This document shows positions 37,535 to 61,600 of a stretch of 64,000 bases of DNA, one piece after another (positions within the stretch are counted from its first letter, which is position 1; every line of letters starts with the position of its first letter). Below the pieces are notes generated by a model. It had not been told where the DNA came from. It ran no database searches and saw only the letters and a program-made list of their open reading frames with translations. The DNA comes from Xestospongia bergquistia (Eukaryota; Porifera; Demospongiae; Haplosclerida; Petrosiidae): the NCBI GenBank assembly GCA_963965975.1, contig OZ014411.1, positions 6,743,001-6,807,000 on the forward strand, given 5' to 3'. Both the position numbers and the translations under genes were made by a program.

Positions 37535-38245
37535 AAATAATGACATAACTATGAGTTAAAAAATTTCTCATAATTTTTATAATGTTAAGAGCTTCAAACT
37601 TTTCTTTAAAATTTCTTCCCTACTATTAAAGATTTTCTTTGATTTACCCCTCACAATTTTTCAATAGACTACAATGCATAGCATATCACTGTTAAAACCG
37701 ATAAGCTAATACATGATTACTAATATAGGTTGCATAATTATGTAAAAAGTTAACATAATACTATTTTGATTACTAATCTATTAATGTTTATCTAGCTACA
37801 TAAATGGTATAATCAACACAGTGTAATGTTACTTCTTTACATCAAATTAAGTTTGCTACGTGCAATCTGATGTATAATCATTATATTGGTTAAGTCAATC
37901 AATTAGTTTTACACATTGAGATACAAACTAAGTTATATTAGTTTGTTTATTTATTTTAATAATTCAACTGTACTAATAATTCAACTGTATCAAATTAAAT
38001 TCAACTGTCCTTTTAATTCAGATACTTAATTTATGTGATATGATGTGATTAGTGATTTTAGTGAGTAACTTTACAAACTGAAATTTCTATGCACTCAGGT
38101 TTTATCTAACATCATTAAAATCTTATACATTATACTCGCTAAATCCTTTAAAATATCAAAAATTGCGTGGTCCTCGCATTTGTATGTTCAATATTTCTAT
38201 GTCTATTCCTTACACTGAGTTAATTAGAAGAGGATAGTAATTGCT
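37535..38245. other. Intergenic region
   Basis: AT-rich DNA between the NHL stop and the next gene, containing the latter's promoter. No specific element recognised. Confidence 0.5.
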
Positions 38246-48923
<10,678 letters not shown>

Positions 48924-49264
48924 TTGTGATGTTAACAATAACCATAATAATATAGATTGTTAGTAATATTGAATATATTTTTATATGTATTATGTAATCA
49001 CAGGACATGTGTTCCCTCATTGTACATTATTGACTCACTACATCATATTAAAAATGTAACCTTTAATACTTAATGTTGTAATATGATCATATCAGTTATA
49101 TGTATTATTACTACTAAACCAGCTGCTAAGAGTAATGTCACCATTACCTGAGTTGGAGTGATTCTAATTCTGTGCATCTTAAATTCAATGGATAATAATA
49201 CCAAAAATAGACAACTCTCAACAAAGTACAAATTAAGAAGGGGTCTAAATAGATATGTTATTAA
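48924..49264. other. Convergent intergenic spacer
   Basis: Only 341 bp separate the stops of the receptor gene (plus) and the adhesion GPCR (minus). It must hold both polyadenylation regions. Confidence 0.6.
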
Positions 49265-49605
49265 TCAAACACAGTCTTCATTACAATGAATTATCGCATC
49301 ATCTTCCATCTTGCTGTCTTCGTCAACTGTCCCAAAGGCTTCTTTTTCCTTTTGTCTGGCTCTCTCTTCTTGATCATCGCTATCTTTTAGTGGAATCTTC
49401 TCTGATAAACTAGCTAATGCTGTAGATTGTGTAATATAGCGATCTTCCATAGAAGGGTCACTTTTTTCTTCACCAGAATAAGCCTTTTGTATATTCAATT
49501 TAATAGCTTTAAAAGATAGGTAATTGTCATTACAGATATATTGCTGTACATACTATCATTATGAGAAGATCTACTTTTCAAGGTTGATTGACTGTCTTTA
49601 GATGT
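49265..49605 (-). CDS. Cytoplasmic tail exons of the adhesion GPCR
   Basis: Exons 49605-49554 and about 49506-49265 join in phase (THSHND-type linker into IKLNIQKAYSGEEK). The tail is rich in Ser, Glu, Asp and Lys (PLKDSDDQEERARQKEKE) and ends EDCV. The D-x-V end could act as a class III PDZ ligand, by inference only. Confidence 0.75.
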
Positions 49606-52600
49606 CTAGTTAAGAAAAACAAAGTACAATATGTACTACATATCATAAAAATGAATATTTATACTTACAAACTGATAAGATCTTGTTTTCATAGTTGCTC
49701 TGCCCTTTATTCGTTTGAGTTGAGGTGAGACCTTAGACCACACCTTTTCACTTCGTACCACATGAAAGAAAAAGATTGCAGCACCCTAGTAATGTAATAT
49801 TGTCTGTAAGTATATAGAAACAGAATGGTGTGTTTTCACTTGTAGACTGTTCAATATGGTAAATATCCAAGCAAAAACAGTTGTGTTTTCATTTACTGCC
49901 AACAGTCCAAACAACCAAGTTAGACCCAAAAGTGGTAACAGAATGATGGATGCTTTAAGTACACCTCTGTATAATGAAGAGATAATTAATTTAGAATATC
50001 CACTGCTTTTGTTATAATTTTTGATCAAAAAGATGATCATGACAAGAATTTCTTACAGAGCTATTTGTCGTGTGCTTCCTTTTTGTTCATGATGTGATCG
50101 ACGAGATAGTTGGTTACTTCTTGTTCTCCATATACGAACTAAAGCCAATACTAAGAATACAATATTGATCTATACAATAAAGAAAAATGAGTGATCATTA
50201 ATTGATATATTAACGAACTATGATGATAATAATCATTGGAGCTACAAAGGCCCAAATAACTCCATTATCCACTGATAGCCAGCAACTATTGTAATAAGGT
50301 AACAGAATTCTCAGAGTTGTTATATGGGATTCTTAAGCTTACTATAACAAGTCTCCTTCTTCATTTCTAACACCATAACCGCTGTAACCAGCAGCAAGAC
50401 CAATTACAACAGGCAAAACAGGAGTGACTATAGAAACATAAATTCTATCAACAGATACATATAAATGTATATACTGTAAATAATTATACTAATGATATCT
50501 GATTTCCTTTATCCCTTATTAACACTTACGCCATCCCAGTAACAAAAATAACCACCATCTCTTAGCCATTCTTGAAAATACTATTATTAACATTAGATAT
50601 AACATTACACCCTCGCATAACATCCAACAGAATGAAGCAAGAAAGAAATAGTGAAGAAGTGCAGCTACAAAAGCACATCCTCCCTAAAATGGAACTATTT
50701 CATTTTCAGTATGCAGTATATGATGTTCTACCTGGCTTCCTCTAGCTGTCTCTACACCAACAGCAAAGATAAAGTATGCACATAATAATGAAATTGCTAG
50801 ATTTAGATGCACAAAGAAGTGAACTGAAGTAAAAAGAACTTTCCTATAAGAAGAACATAAGTATATGAAATGATGACATAAGGATATTGCCACATTAATG
50901 TCTGTGTGTTATTAGTAATTTCTTAAATGTGAAACAATTATTCTTACCCTTGAATAGCAAAGAATATTACTGTGATGACAAGGCAGGCAATAGAGATAGC
51001 ACAACCAATGTATGAGACCACCTTGAGTGCTGTAAGTTCTCCTGGACTGGTTTGCTAAATGAAGTTTAAAAAAAGATCAATACATGTATGACATATTGTC
51101 CTCATTGTAAAGACAATTTTATAGTTAACTGTAATCATGAAATCAAACTTACATGAACAGATCCTGATACATCAACAAGCACAGCAAAAGCAGTCAAATG
51201 GAAACTCTCACAGCTAACCAGTGTTTGCCCATTTGAGTCAGTGAAATTTCGTACTGTTTCTACACCATCATTAGACCATCCTTGTATACTATAGATACAT
51301 GATGATTAAAGTACAAACATTATATAGTAGCCTACTTTTCATCCCAGTACACACAAATGTATCTTGAGACATCTGTAGACTGTATAAAAAGGAAACGTTC
51401 TATAATACTGGACCATAGGAACAGCATGCAACCATGGCCATTCACTATTGCATGACTCAAATTAATATTCCTTTATATTTTCTTAGCAAATCAATAATTT
51501 TTGAATTCATAACTCACATTGTCAATACCAAATGTCAGGTTTATTGGGTTTTTAATGTTGCCAGTCAATTGAGAGACTTGACCAGACCAAAGAAGAGATG
51601 CAGGACGAGTATTATTGCTGCTATTAGGAAAATGATGTGTATACTTGAGCAACAAAAATATACCTTCTATTTCTTTGTGCTGTTTCAAGAAAATATTCTA
51701 AATTTTGGAAGAGAATACTAACTACTGGTACTCTGCCTGTATCTGTAACATGTATATTGTTTATAATATATGATGTTATTGATCAATATCTTTACTTTTT
51801 GCTCTTTCAGATAACAACTCATTAGGAATGCTGACAGAAGCTGTCCTACCAGTAAACAATGTGTTATCAAGATCACCAGGTTGTGGAAATGTCAGAGCTG
51901 AACCTCTGGATACAGCATATCGCTTGGCTCTGATAGCTACACATGATAAATTGTCAAATGGCTATACATGCTGTTATTCATTTACATTGTATTTAATACT
52001 AGAGCTTCTAGCTGTATTCTATAACTTTATAACATTTCCTATCACATGCATAAAGCTAACAATATAGACTGTATGTTTTATGAATTATGTGTTGATTTCA
52101 AAATACTAACCTATGTTTTGTCTTCTTTTAACAGTGTCATTTCTGGCCAGTGCAAAATACAGGCCATACCTCTCAGCATTTTGCAGTAAAACATTACTTC
52201 CAAGAGCAGTATTTGTTGAAGACTGTACAACAAGAATAGCAACATTTATAATCATATACAAAATACTAGTTGACATTAACTTACACTCTGTAGTTGATTC
52301 CAACCAATAGAATGATTATTGTTCAATAGATTGTTAAATATATCCAATATGTTCTGCAAATAACTGATAAAATTAACTCAACAACACTTAAAGGCATACC
52401 AATGAATCAACAAGAGAGTCAGTTATATTAGCAGTATTATTATCCAAGCTATCAAAAAGTAAATCTATAGCACCATTAACAATATAGTTAGTGGCATTTA
52501 AAGAAGCTGGTAAAAGAGATACTTGGTTTGGTAATGTTTGTGCAGTGGTGTCTGCCAGATTAGAAATAACTGGGGCAATTTGAGTCAGCTGTACTTCAAT

Positions 52601-55600
52601 ACTCTCATTAGCAGAGAAGATATCATTAGCCTAATGGTACAAATGCAATGTTAGACATTGCACTCCTTCAATATTACCTGGTTTAGGTAATTCTGGTATT
52701 CAACTGGTAAGCAACTTAGTACATTAGGATCACCCCATTCATTCACACCAATGCAAGTACGTGTAGCAGACCCTATAACCATAAATATTGTATATAGCAG
52801 TAATAATAAGTTGTTGTTCCAATACCAAGTGTATCAGCTTGTCCAGGACAAGGTTGTCTATCAGTTACACCTACAGGTGTATTAGTCCATAATATTCCCC
52901 AGGTATCATCAGCACCAAAGGAACAGCCAGAGAACACTATGTGTAGAAAGCAATAACTACCGAGATATTGGTTTCATTTAGCTAACATGGTAAAGTTTGA
53001 CAAGCTGTTTGATTTTGATCAGGATTATAGACATTTGGGCAATTATCCTAACATAAACATAACAAATGCAACATTAACTACAGTGTTGATATAGTATCAG
53101 ACCTTAATGCAATAGGTTTCTGTGCTGTTGTTAGTACAAGAGTTCAATATATTTTCAGGATAAGAGTCTCCATCACTGTCTAATGTACATAAGACACCAT
53201 CACCAACAAAAGGAGATTGACACTGATCAAAAAGAAAGGTTGAGTAAAAAATGAAAACCATATGAACAGATTAGGACACATTCAAATAGCTTGTTGTTCT
53301 ACCTGGCAAGTGTTGTTAACACAATCACATGGTCTGGTAGCACCTCCTGAACACAAAATAACAAAGTTCTCTTGTTGTTGAGTCATTTGACAAGGACAAG
53401 ATTCTGAAAAAAGTAAAATGGATGTCATATTATAACACAGTTACAAACCTGCAGTTTGATAAACTTGAATGCCACTGTTTTGTGGTATAGCAGTAAAACC
53501 AGCAAATGTTGTTGATCTACTGAGATCTGTTGACACTTGCATTAATGCCTCAGTAGTCGACTCATTTAGAGTTGGCAAAGCCACATGGAACTGTACAAGA
53601 ACACTTGACAGATACAGTGACTGTATATTGACAATATCATAGGGTATGTTAAGATCATCTAGAAAGGCTCTCATCTGAGCAGGAAAAGAACTTAATAACT
53701 GAAAAACATTGTAACTACTATTAAATAGTTCAGTTTTATTGTCAAATACATGCATATATTATACCAATTAAATTTATTATAACTTATTAAAATATCTTAC
53801 ATTATTTTCTAAGCTTGTCTGCTTGCTCCGTATTTGTTCAATACTATCAACATCCAAAGTGACCCATATAGTAGCTGAATTGCCAGCATCTTGTTTTAAC
53901 AGACATTTAGTAAAGTCCACAGGTCCCCATCTGGCTACACTATAGCACTGACGTGATGCAACCAATCCAGAACGAAACTGATTGCCAGCTTGTGTACAAG
54001 GTACTGTTACTAGAGTACTGGCAACTGTTGTTTCCCATAGTATACCATTAGAAAAGTCTTCAGGACATGCTAAGATAAAAAAATAACATACACATTATTA
54101 GCAAAATGAGAATATACCGTAAATTCTATAGAATGCTAATACTTTAGTTATAGTCAAAAAGACTACTTCCACATTTAAATTATGATCACAAATACTTTGC
54201 ACATACATAAATAATTGATAAACATACTTCTAACACAGGGAGTACATTGAGGTGGAGGCAAAGTTGAAACTTCACGGTCAAAATCGTTGTTATTCACTCT
54301 CGCATAAGCTACTCCATTATATTGATTACAGCATTGTTCAATTGAGTTAGCAGTTGCAATATATTGACCACATGGTGTTGCCTCACGGTAGCAAGCAAAT
54401 GCTAAAAAAGCAAAACACATAAATTTCATATTGGTACTTCATTTTAAATATTGTTATAGATAACGGTACTAGCAGTTAGCTTTAAGGTTAGGCTATAAAT
54501 GATTATGACTATTGACTATAGTAATTTTAGCAACCACGTAAAAATTGCTAACTTACAAAAACTTAGTTTAATGAATAATGATAAAATGTCAAAAATAATT
54601 AAATCTGACTAGTTCAAATACAATGAGCTGATTATCGTACTACTCATTAATCAAAAGTACAGGTATTAATGTTAATAACATGACAACAATAGTTCACATA
54701 CCTTCAGTTATAGTCACATTAATCTGTTGTGATAATATAACTTCATTATCAACTAACAGACTACAAGTGTAGCTACCAGAGTCATCTAAAGTGACTCCGT
54801 GTAAAAAAAAGACATTATTGTATTGTTCCGGGTAGAAACATGTTTCAGTTAAACTTTCTGTATTACAAACACCAGCTGTAATAGTTCTCCCATTGTGTTG
54901 CCAATTAATAACAAAGTTTCCTTGGGAAGGCCGGCAGCTGAGAAATATATTATTACCAACAAACGCATTAGTTACAGCAGAAGTTCGTAGCAGTTGTGGA
55001 ACTTAAAAGAAATGACAAGTTAGTGCTAATATTGTTGCTTTTACAATTCATGAATTATAATATCTCTAATATCCTATAGGACATACCTTCCACAGTAACA
55101 TTGACAGAATCATTAACATAACAGTTGCCTCCCACACATTCATCTACTGTATTGGTAAATGAGAATACTAATATTAACTTGTCCTTTGAATCTATGTTCT
55201 ATAAGTAGTTATAATGCTATATACTATTAAGATATTTACTCAATATCTATTAATAGTACACAATATGTAAGATGAAACTTAGTTCCTTAGTAACATACTT
55301 GTTAATCCAGCATAGTAGATTCCTGCATGTTGTGGACGTATTTTGTTTATTGAGTATCGATATTGATAACAAAAAATAGACTCATCATTATTTCCACAGT
55401 TTTGATTGACTTTAAAGATGGAGTTAGATCCATTGTCAGCCATAAAATATCCTTGAAGGCTAGACAATCCATTAGAGTTACCATCACTATCTTTTGCAGC
55501 TAAAAAGATCATGGTAACATTGTCTCCTAAGAAAGCAGTTACAGTCTTGTTTGAGTCAGTACGTACAAATGGATTTTCTAAAGAAAAGAATAAAACAATT

Positions 55601-58600
55601 ATACAATACTCATTACTCAGGCTAAGAAAGGACATCGCAATTGTTTTTGAATAGCTCCAGAATGAATAAATTTTATTGTCAAAAAAAGATTCAGCTCAAA
55701 TGCAGGAGCCTTCAGTGGATGAATACACAGTAATGACAAGATATGTATATATGCACACAGGAGAACAAAGAACGAGTAAGTAAATGAACAAAGGTAGGAA
55801 ACAAATCAATAAATAAATCTATTGAATTAGTAGATGAAAAGATGTTAAATGGAATTTTCAAAATAATTAAATAAATAACATACACTGTGTATATATATTC
55901 TACTATTACTATTTCTTCACCCAATGATGAAGGCCACTGTATATGAGTCAAAACATTGGTTTTAATAATTAAATTTAACAGGACCTATTCAAAAGCAAGA
56001 ACATTCATTGTTCTGTCTTACCTGGAGTGAGAATGAAATTTGAGAAGACACCACTAACAGTTGATCGACATTGATATCTTCCACTGATATTTTCATTTAC
56101 ATCAGCTATCAATCTAGACTGATACACATTAAGATGTTCAGTAGAGAGATCGCCATTATAGTATAAATAGTCATAATCCAGAACTACTTCATTTCCAGGA
56201 CTTGCAAAGAATTCTGCTTTAAAGATGGGATTATGATCACCTTGAACAACAGTACATAAAGCTTCAAAGCTCTGTTCATATCCTATCTCACGTTTATGAT
56301 CTGATAAAAATGTGTTGACAATGGAATTATTTGTAATAACTTGGGTATTGCTGTCTGTAATAGTAATTACATCTATGAAAAAAAAGGAATAGTACTAAAA
56401 TAACTATACTATATTGTAATTAATTACTAGAACACAAATATATTTTACAGGTAATGAATTGTTGTGGTGAACAATCGAACACGACGCAAATAAAAGTGAT
56501 GAAGCTGTTGTACAAAATTAACATACATTATGACAATTAAGTCATATGTGATAATACAATTCACTCAAACAACACATTACTTAGTCATGTTCATTTCGAC
56601 TTATTACTGTTACAATTCTGCCTTGTACCTTATGCTTTATTAATATATTTGATTACAAGCACACAAGTTTTTTTTACAGATAATGCATTGTTATGGTGAA
56701 CAGCTGAACAAGACACGTTTAACAAATAAAATGATAAAGTTGTCTTAAAAATTAATAGTATCATTTATTACAAAATATATTATTACTCACTTAACAATTT
56801 AAGTTACATATGTAAAAGTACAATTCTATTCACTAAAACAACATAATTATTGATTAGTCATGATCATTACAACTTATTACTGTTATAATTTTACCTTGTT
56901 CTATATTTAAAATCAAATTTTTTGAATTAATAAATAATGATGGATTAGAACCATTCCGAAAACCACAAACAAACCGAAGCCTCCCACTATCACTGTCAAG
57001 AGAATATTCAAGGTTTGAGAAAGTAGCTGATGTGAGGTTGAAGCTGACATTGTGATCCAAATTTTGTGGAGAGAACACAAATGTTGGTTCATTGTTGAGA
57101 GGTAGATATTCCTCATAATTACTGTGAAAAGATTGAGTATATTACAATTTTAAGGATTTTAATGTATTTCAAAGCTTATATGTAGTACAAATCTTAAATT
57201 TACAACTATCATTAGTCAGTAAGAGAATGATATCAACAATAAATAATGGAATTGAAATAGAAGTGTATGTAAGATGTGATAGTTCATGTAATAACTATAT
57301 ACACTCACAGAACTCCCCAGTTTACAGGAGCACTTGTATCATTTGGTGTACAAAACATATTAACTATTCTACCAAACAAAGCATACACAGGAGTAGAAAC
57401 TGATGTGAACATTGGAACTATTATAATATTATAAGGTCAAAGGTCAGCACTATCAGAAAAGATAACTTACTTATTGGAAGAACTTGGAGAGTAAAACTGA
57501 ACTCAGTAAAATTTCTGACAGCTGCATAATAAAAAAAGATATTATTTATAGCATACCTACTCTATAAAATACCTTGAAAATTGAAGTCAGCATCATCAGA
57601 AGTACTGACAGTAAATGTGTGATTATAACTATATATGTTGGAGTCTGATGTTATATTTTTGAAGACAGTGTAGGCTGGTAAATTCTTAGTATTAGGTGTC
57701 ACACTCAGACTAAGCAGTAATCCATATCCAGTGTTGCCATAGCCTTTTGATTCATAAGCATACTGTCCTGTTAGTGTTAAGTTAACACCAATAGGTGCTT
57801 CAATGTATGGAGGAGAGAGGATTTTCCAGTAGGGATCATCTGCAATAAAGAAAGGAGAGGATCTTAAATGGCATAATTATGAATTAATATACATAATATT
57901 GTCATAATATTGCTGTATTCATCATCTGATGGATAGATCTCAAACAACGGTCTTAGTAAATAACCAAAATTAACTCTTTCAACTATTTGTTTATTTGTGA
58001 GCTACATACTGAGTCTCACCTAATACTATTAAGACTCTAAAGTCCAAACCACTTTGATCAGATCTACAAATGTAATAACCAGTCTTATTCCCATTGAGAT
58101 TAGATATATTTAACTGAGTGTAATAATTTGCGGTCATAACTGAGAGAAAGGGATCTGAACTAATAACTTCATCAGTAATGTTAGTTGGTAGAAACTGAAC
58201 CTCCTCAGTCTGCCACCTCAGATTATTATGTCCCTCTTCTCCATAACATTGCAATGACAGGAAATGACTTGGAGTAAATTGGTTGATTATAGCTGACTCA
58301 AATATTTCAAAGCCATTATTCCACAAAGATACAGGACCTGTGTACAAGTAAATAGAGAGTATAAAATCAAACTATCAACAGACAAATCTCTTCATTAATG
58401 GGATATAAACTCTAAACTCTTAAATTAAGCTCAGATAACACAGCAATATAGAGCAATTGTTATAATAAAGTTTACATAGCATACCATAAAAATATACTAT
58501 TATCATTATAGTATATTATTTTGTAACAACTTACGTGAAACAGTGACTACAGTCACTTGTTGCTCATTTATTAATTCAAACCCACCAGGACTGTATACTC

Positions 58601-61600
58601 CACAGACAAAGGTAGCAATACCATCAGGAGCGGACAGAAGTTTGACTGTATGGTTTAGACCCTCTGGCTCAAACTGATATGAAGGATACGTTTCATAAAG
58701 TGCAGTTGAATTGAGGAGTTGCCAATAAATGACAGCTGATGGATCACTTGGTGTACATGTAACACTGATTAGTCCGTTCTCAAAATCTCTAGACCTCTTA
58801 ACAATCAATGTAGATGATATATTAACAGACGGTGCTGTGAAAATAAATTAAGAAAACAAGACAAAAGAACCACACTTCAAAACAACAAACATATTGTTGT
58901 TTCATTGGTTGGTTAGTTGCATGACCAAGTTGTTATCATTCATTCTCCTGTTAATAGTATCATACACAAATACTCTAATGTAACTTTCACTATCACTAAC
59001 AAATGAAACTGAAAACAATTACAACTGCTATGATAATATTTTAATCACATAGCAAAACAATCAACTTACTACACAATATACACAGAAGTAGGCTTGCCCA
59101 ATCAATAACATACCTGTTATGACAGACACATTGATCTGTTTTAATAGTATCACTTCATTATTGACTAATAAACTGCAAGTGTAAATACCAGTGTCACTAG
59201 GAAAGGCAGCAGCTAATCTGAGATGAGTATTATAGGGTGAAGGATACAGACAAGATAATAGAGCATTTCGTTTTTGAATATTTTCACAATCATATCCTGG
59301 TATCATTACACCATTATGTTGCCATGATATAATAAAGTTCCCAGCAGAAGGAACACAAGATAATAGAAGTGGGTTACCAACATATACTGTCAAGGTAGTG
59401 TGTGATGGAATCAGCTGAGGTACTGTATAGAGGAAGTAACACCAACTATTAGCACTATATCATGATTTACCTTCGACTGATACAACTACAGAATCATTTA
59501 CATAGCAGTCAGGAGTTATTATCTCACAATCACCTAAAGAATGAGAATATTCCCATCACTTGTTTCAGAAAGTTAATCATAAGGTTTTACCTAAAACTCT
59601 GGCATAGTAGACTCCTGCATGTTGTGGTCGTATTTTGTTGATTGAGTATCGATATTGATAACAAATAGACTCATCTTTATTTCCACAGTTTTGATTGACA
59701 TTGAATGTAGAGTTAGATCCATTATCAGCCATAAAATATCCTTGAAGGCTAGACAATACATTAGAGTTACCAATACTATTTCTTGCAGCTAAAAAGATCA
59801 TGGTAACATTGTCTCCTAAGAAAGCAGTTACATTTTTATTTGAGTCAGTACGTACAAATGGATTTTCTAAAGAAAACAACATAAAATATAAAGTTTATGT
59901 TTGAAAATTCAAATACCAGCTGCAATGATAAATGTTGAGAAGAGACCACTGACAGTAGATTGACAATTGTATTTTCCACTGATACTTGAAGTAACATTGG
60001 CTATCAGAAATGACTGGTAAGGGTTACTTTGCAATGTATATAAATATATACTATAGTTAGTAATAACAATTTCATTTCCAGGATTATCAAAGAACTCCAC
60101 TTTAAAGAGAGGATTATGGTCACCTTGAACAGTAGTACATCTAACTCTGAAATTCTTCATATTCACTACTTCACGTTTCGATATAAAATTAAATCTGTTT
60201 ACTATAGAATTGTTTCTTAATCTAACATTACCAAGCACATTCGACACAGTGATTGGGTCTACAGAAAAGAAGATAAGCATTGATTTCTCACAGGAAAGTA
60301 ACTGTTAATTATAAGAACTACATTCAATTTGTACCTGTCTCTATATTCAGTGTAATATAACTAGGGCTGGTAAAAGATGACCTAGACCCATTTCGAAAGC
60401 CACAAACAAATGAAAGCTGACTATAACTACCACTATCAATATCACGATAGTACTCAGGGTCTGAAAATGTTGCAGTTGTGAGGTTGAAGTCAATGTTGTG
60501 ATCCAAATTCGCTGGAGAGAACACAAATGTTGGTTCATTGTTGAGAGGTTCATAATTCTCCTCCTCATTACTGTGAAATGGAAAACACAATGTACCACAA
60601 TAAAAAGAAATTAAATTTTGAAAGAAAAAACTCTAAAGTATAGTATATTTTCATATATTCCATTAAAATAAAAGTTAAAAACTAGTAACATCACAGATAA
60701 TCATAAATTAAATAACAGTTAACCATCAAATGTTAATGTTAACTCTAAAATCAATACTTTAGACACTTACGAGATTCCCCAGTTTACAGGAGCTCTTGTA
60801 TCATTTGGTGTACAGAACAAATTAACAGTTCTACCCAACAAAGCATACACGGGAGTGGAAACTGAAGTGAACACAGGAACTATAGCATAAATGAGACAAC
60901 ATTGATTGTACTGAATTGTCATTAAAAACATACTTATAGCTTGCACTCGAACAGTCTCAGATAAAGTCAAATTGAACATGTCAGCATTAGCTATGGGGTT
61001 TTTCATTTAAATAGTTATTGATTGATATTATAGGCATACCTTGAAATACAAAGTCAGCTGTATCAGATGTACTAATTGTAAAGGAATAGTTGTATGTGTA
61101 TCCATTATCAACTGAGAGGATATTAGTAAAAACACTATAATCTGGTAATTGTGGATTTGTTGGTATTACATCGAGGTCAAAGGTGAAGCCAACTCCCAGA
61201 TTGCCATACCCTTCTGAGGCATATGCATATTGTGCTTTAATAGTAAAGTTAGTGCCGATAGGTATCTCAATATACGAAGGAGCAAGGACATCCCAGTATG
61301 GATCATCTAAAGAAGACATGTTTGAAGGACAGTCGGATGAATAAATAGAGAGACAGATAAATGTACTGCTTTAAACTTACCAAATGTAGTGAAGACACGA
61401 ACTTCTTCTCCACTTTCATATGACTTACAGATGTAATAACCAGTTTTGTTTGCATCAAATTCAGCATAATTCAAAGTTGAATCATGACTATATCCAATCA
61501 CTGTCAGGGACTGTGTTGAATTAAGTGTGACATTATCAGACAAAGTTGACACATCCTCCGTCTGCCATTGTAGGTCACCATGACCATCTTCACTAAAACA

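Noticed and set aside
51434-52310. Plus-strand frames across the GPCR region
   Set aside because: Shadows of the GAIN exons on the minus strand, which carry the recognisable motifs and splice sites.
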